NCBI GenBank assembly: GCA_001304015.1 | Contig: LJUY01000039.1 | Span: 1 to 25,195, forward strand | From: a candidate division Zixibacteria bacterium SM23_81 | GTDB taxonomy: Bacteria; SM23-81 | Reading direction: 5' to 3' | DNA length: 25,195 nt | Part shown: piece by piece, positions 24,031 to 25,195 of the stretch | How positions within the stretch are numbered: the stretch's first letter is position 1 | How the letters are laid out: each line of letters begins with the position of its first letter | The notes under the pieces: generated by a model | The model's input: only the letters and a program-made list of their open reading frames with translations | The model's database searches: none | Told to the model about the DNA's origin: nothing | Translations under genes and position numbers: made by a program

Positions 24031-24861
24031 ATGGACGATCGAAGGGTATTCGAAAGGTATCTGCGGGATCTACAGGATCTTCCGCTCATATCTGCTCAAC
24101 AGGAGGCTGAGCTTGCCAACCAGATTAAGCAGGGTGATCGTGATGCCCTGAAAAGGCTGGTAGAGGCAAACCTGCGTTTCGTAGTCAGTGTGGCCAGGCA
24201 GTTTCAAGGTCAGGGCTTATCCCTGGCAGACCTGGTGGCAGAGGGTAACGTGGGTCTGATTGAGGCAGCCAAGCGATTCGACGGCACCAAGGGATATAAG
24301 TTTATCTCCTATGCCGTCTGGTGGATCAGACAAGCCATATTGGCGGCGTTGGCCAAGCAGTCCCGGATCGTCAGGCTGCCCCAAAACAAAATCGGACAAC
24401 TGCACAAAATTCAGCGGGAATCCAGCCGTCTTCAGCAGAAGCTTCATCGAGATCCTAAATGTGCGGAGGTGGCCAAGAAGCTGGACATAGAGGAAGAAAA
24501 CGTCTCCAGCACCCTGGCCCTTTCCAAGATGTATCTTTCTTTGGATGCCCCGCTGAGAAATGACAGCAAGGATGATCTCAAGAGTCTCTTAGTTGACAGC
24601 AGCCAACCGCCTCCCGATCGGGGTTTATGGAAGGAGAGTCTGGTCTCACAGGTCAAAGATAGTCTGAACACTTTGGATCCACGAGAATCGAAGGTGATTA
24701 AATATTATTTCGGCATTGACCGAGAGCAGGCCATGACCTTAGAGGAGATTGGCGATCGGCTTGGGCTAACCCGGGAGCGAGTGCGTCAAATCCGGAACAA
24801 GGCCATCTCCCGACTGCGCCATATTTCACGGAGCCGTTCCCTGCGACCATATCTGGAGTGA
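24031..24861 (+). CDS. Sigma-70 family RNA polymerase sigma factor
   Basis: I start at ATG 24031 (276 residues), but GTG 24019 is equally placed and neither has a convincing ribosome site. Region 1.2 is short (RYLRDLQDLPLISAQQEAEL). Regions 2.1-2.4 follow at about 45-118, with NLRFVVSVARQFQGQGL, DLVAEGNVGLIEAAKRFD and YKFISYAVWWIRQAILAAL. Region 3 spans about 119-200. Region 4 (about 235-265) carries MTLEEIGDRLGLTRERVRQ. There is no long region 1.1, so it is a group 2-like factor rather than the principal sigma factor, and variants such as RQAILAALAKQSRIVRLP replace RQAITRAIADQ-type residues. It probably directs RNA polymerase to a secondary regulon. Together with the HTH-TPR protein it forms a two-gene regulatory unit closed by a terminator. 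Confidence 0.92.
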   Translation: MDDRRVFERYLRDLQDLPLISAQQEAELANQIKQGDRDALKRLVEANLRFVVSVARQFQGQGLSLADLVAEGNVGLIEAAKRFDGTKGYKFISYAVWWIRQAILAALAKQSRIVRLPQNKIGQLHKIQRESSRLQQKLHRDPKCAEVAKKLDIEEENVSSTLALSKMYLSLDAPLRNDSKDDLKSLLVDSSQPPPDRGLWKESLVSQVKDSLNTLDPRESKVIKYYFGIDREQAMTLEEIGDRLGLTRERVRQIRNKAISRLRHISRSRSLRPYLE

Positions 24862-24910
24862 AAATTCGTCGTAAATTTGATTCCTCGAAGTGATAGTAAT
24901 ACATCGGGGC

Positions 24911-24945
24911 AAAAAGAGGCGAGCGTTATTGAGCTCGCCCTTTTT
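24911..24945 (+). terminator. Rho-independent terminator after the sigma gene
   Basis: GGCGAGC (24918-24924) pairs with GCTCGCC (24933-24939) around an 8-base loop and is followed by C and five T residues. Five A residues on the other side extend the stem. It lies 50 bases after the sigma stop codon. Confidence 0.88.
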
Positions 24946-24971
24946 ACATGCGAAATAGAGGAAAATTTTTC

Positions 24972-25000
24972 TTGCCGTTTGGGATTAGATCTTGTACTAT
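24972..25000 (+). promoter_or_regulatory. Sigma-70 type promoter for the last gene
   Basis: TTGCCG (24972-24977), 17 bases, then TACTAT (24995-25000), each matching four to five of six consensus positions. A transcript would start near 25007 and have a leader of about 150 bases before the CxxC gene. Confidence 0.55.
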
Positions 25001-25047
25001 ACGCCTGTAATTCTCAATGAGAAAAGAAATTTTTTTAGGAGTCTGCT

Positions 25048-25098
25048 ATGCCCAGAATACCAGCGAACTGTGATCGATCATCCTTAAAGATAAGGTAA
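25048..25098 (+). CDS. Possible 16-residue leader ORF
   Basis: ATG 25048 has a good AGGAG six bases upstream and lies 40 bases after the predicted transcription start. The 16 residues begin MPRIPANC and end at TAA. It could be a leader peptide controlling the next gene, or a chance ORF; the peptide has no run of a single amino acid that would suggest attenuation. Confidence 0.3.
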   Translation: MPRIPANCDRSSLKIR

Positions 25099-25136
25099 TA
25101 CCCCATTAAAATTGCACTAAATATCTTGATAACTCG

Positions 25137-25158
25137 CTGAAAGAACATTATCTTTCAG
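25137..25158. promoter_or_regulatory. Perfect hairpin over the ribosome-binding region
   Basis: CTGAAAGA (25137-25144) and TCTTTCAG (25151-25158) are exact inverted copies around ACATTA. The hairpin ends two bases before the next start codon, where a ribosome site should lie. It could control translation or be a DNA operator. Confidence 0.5.
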
Positions 25159-25160
25159 CC

Positions 25161-25195
25161 ATGAAAAAATGTCCTCGCTGCGGCCATCAAAAATT
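25161..25195 (+). CDS. Start of a CxxC zinc-ribbon protein (cut by window edge)
   Basis: ATG 25161 opens a frame that runs off the window after 11 codons. The visible start, MKKCPRCGHQK, has a CPRCG knuckle typical of zinc ribbons. There is no clear ribosome site because a hairpin occupies it. The family cannot be named from so little. Confidence 0.55.
   Translation, partial: MKKCPRCGHQK

Noticed and set aside
25048-25098. Remnant of a dnaG primase start (MPRIP beginning near a sigma gene)
   Set aside because: Only five residues agree and the rest shows no primase zinc-domain sequence.

Overview
The window reads as bacterial chromosome from an environmental, Gram-negative, envelope-rich lineage, most likely in the FCB superphylum (Zixibacteria, KSB1, Calditrichota or similar). 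The evidence is a Por/T9SS-type C-terminal sorting domain (PNPFNP...), a DUF5916-type outer-membrane protein, Ig/FN3 repeat secreted proteins, lipoproteins, beta-barrels and a LolA-like protein. The phylum is an inference; no rRNA or tRNA gene was seen.

Layout. (1) 1-1090: 3' end of a secreted repeat protein with near-identical 312-bp repeats, closed by a strong terminator. (2) 1147-3627, plus strand: a promoter, a lipoprotein joining a 3D barrel to a DUF1460 amidase-like domain, an isochorismatase-family hydrolase, a 62-aa SAP-like Cys-rich protein and a terminator. (3) 3757-10508, minus strand: in transcription order TetR regulator, outer-membrane beta-barrel, an intergenic octamer-repeat region, ABC ATPase, two FtsX-type permeases, a LolA-like periplasmic protein and an SGNH hydrolase. 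Stop/start overlaps tie most of these together, and I read them as one envelope lipid or lipoprotein transport locus. (4) 10705-12240, minus strand: a small lipoprotein, Smr-domain protein and WbqC-like protein. (5) 12475-15482, plus strand: a small beta-barrel and a large DUF5916-type protein, then a bidirectional-looking terminator. (6) 15843-18429: a decayed beta-helix/T9SS-sorted protein gene, with an in-frame amber codon, cut off at its 5' side by an internally deleted IS256-family element. (7) 18627-23192, minus strand: an apparent three-gene operon of DEDD exonuclease, RecB-like Fe-S nuclease and Lon-related protease, with its own promoter and terminator. (8) 23277-24945, plus strand: a perfect consensus sigma-70 promoter driving a HTH-TPR protein and a sigma-70 family factor, ending in a terminator. 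(9) 24972-25195: a promoter, a possible 16-aa leader ORF, a perfect hairpin and the first codons of a CxxC zinc-ribbon protein.

The most system-like parts are the TetR/barrel/ABC/LolA-like locus (3) and the exonuclease/nuclease/protease operon (7). Neither can be called new without database comparison.
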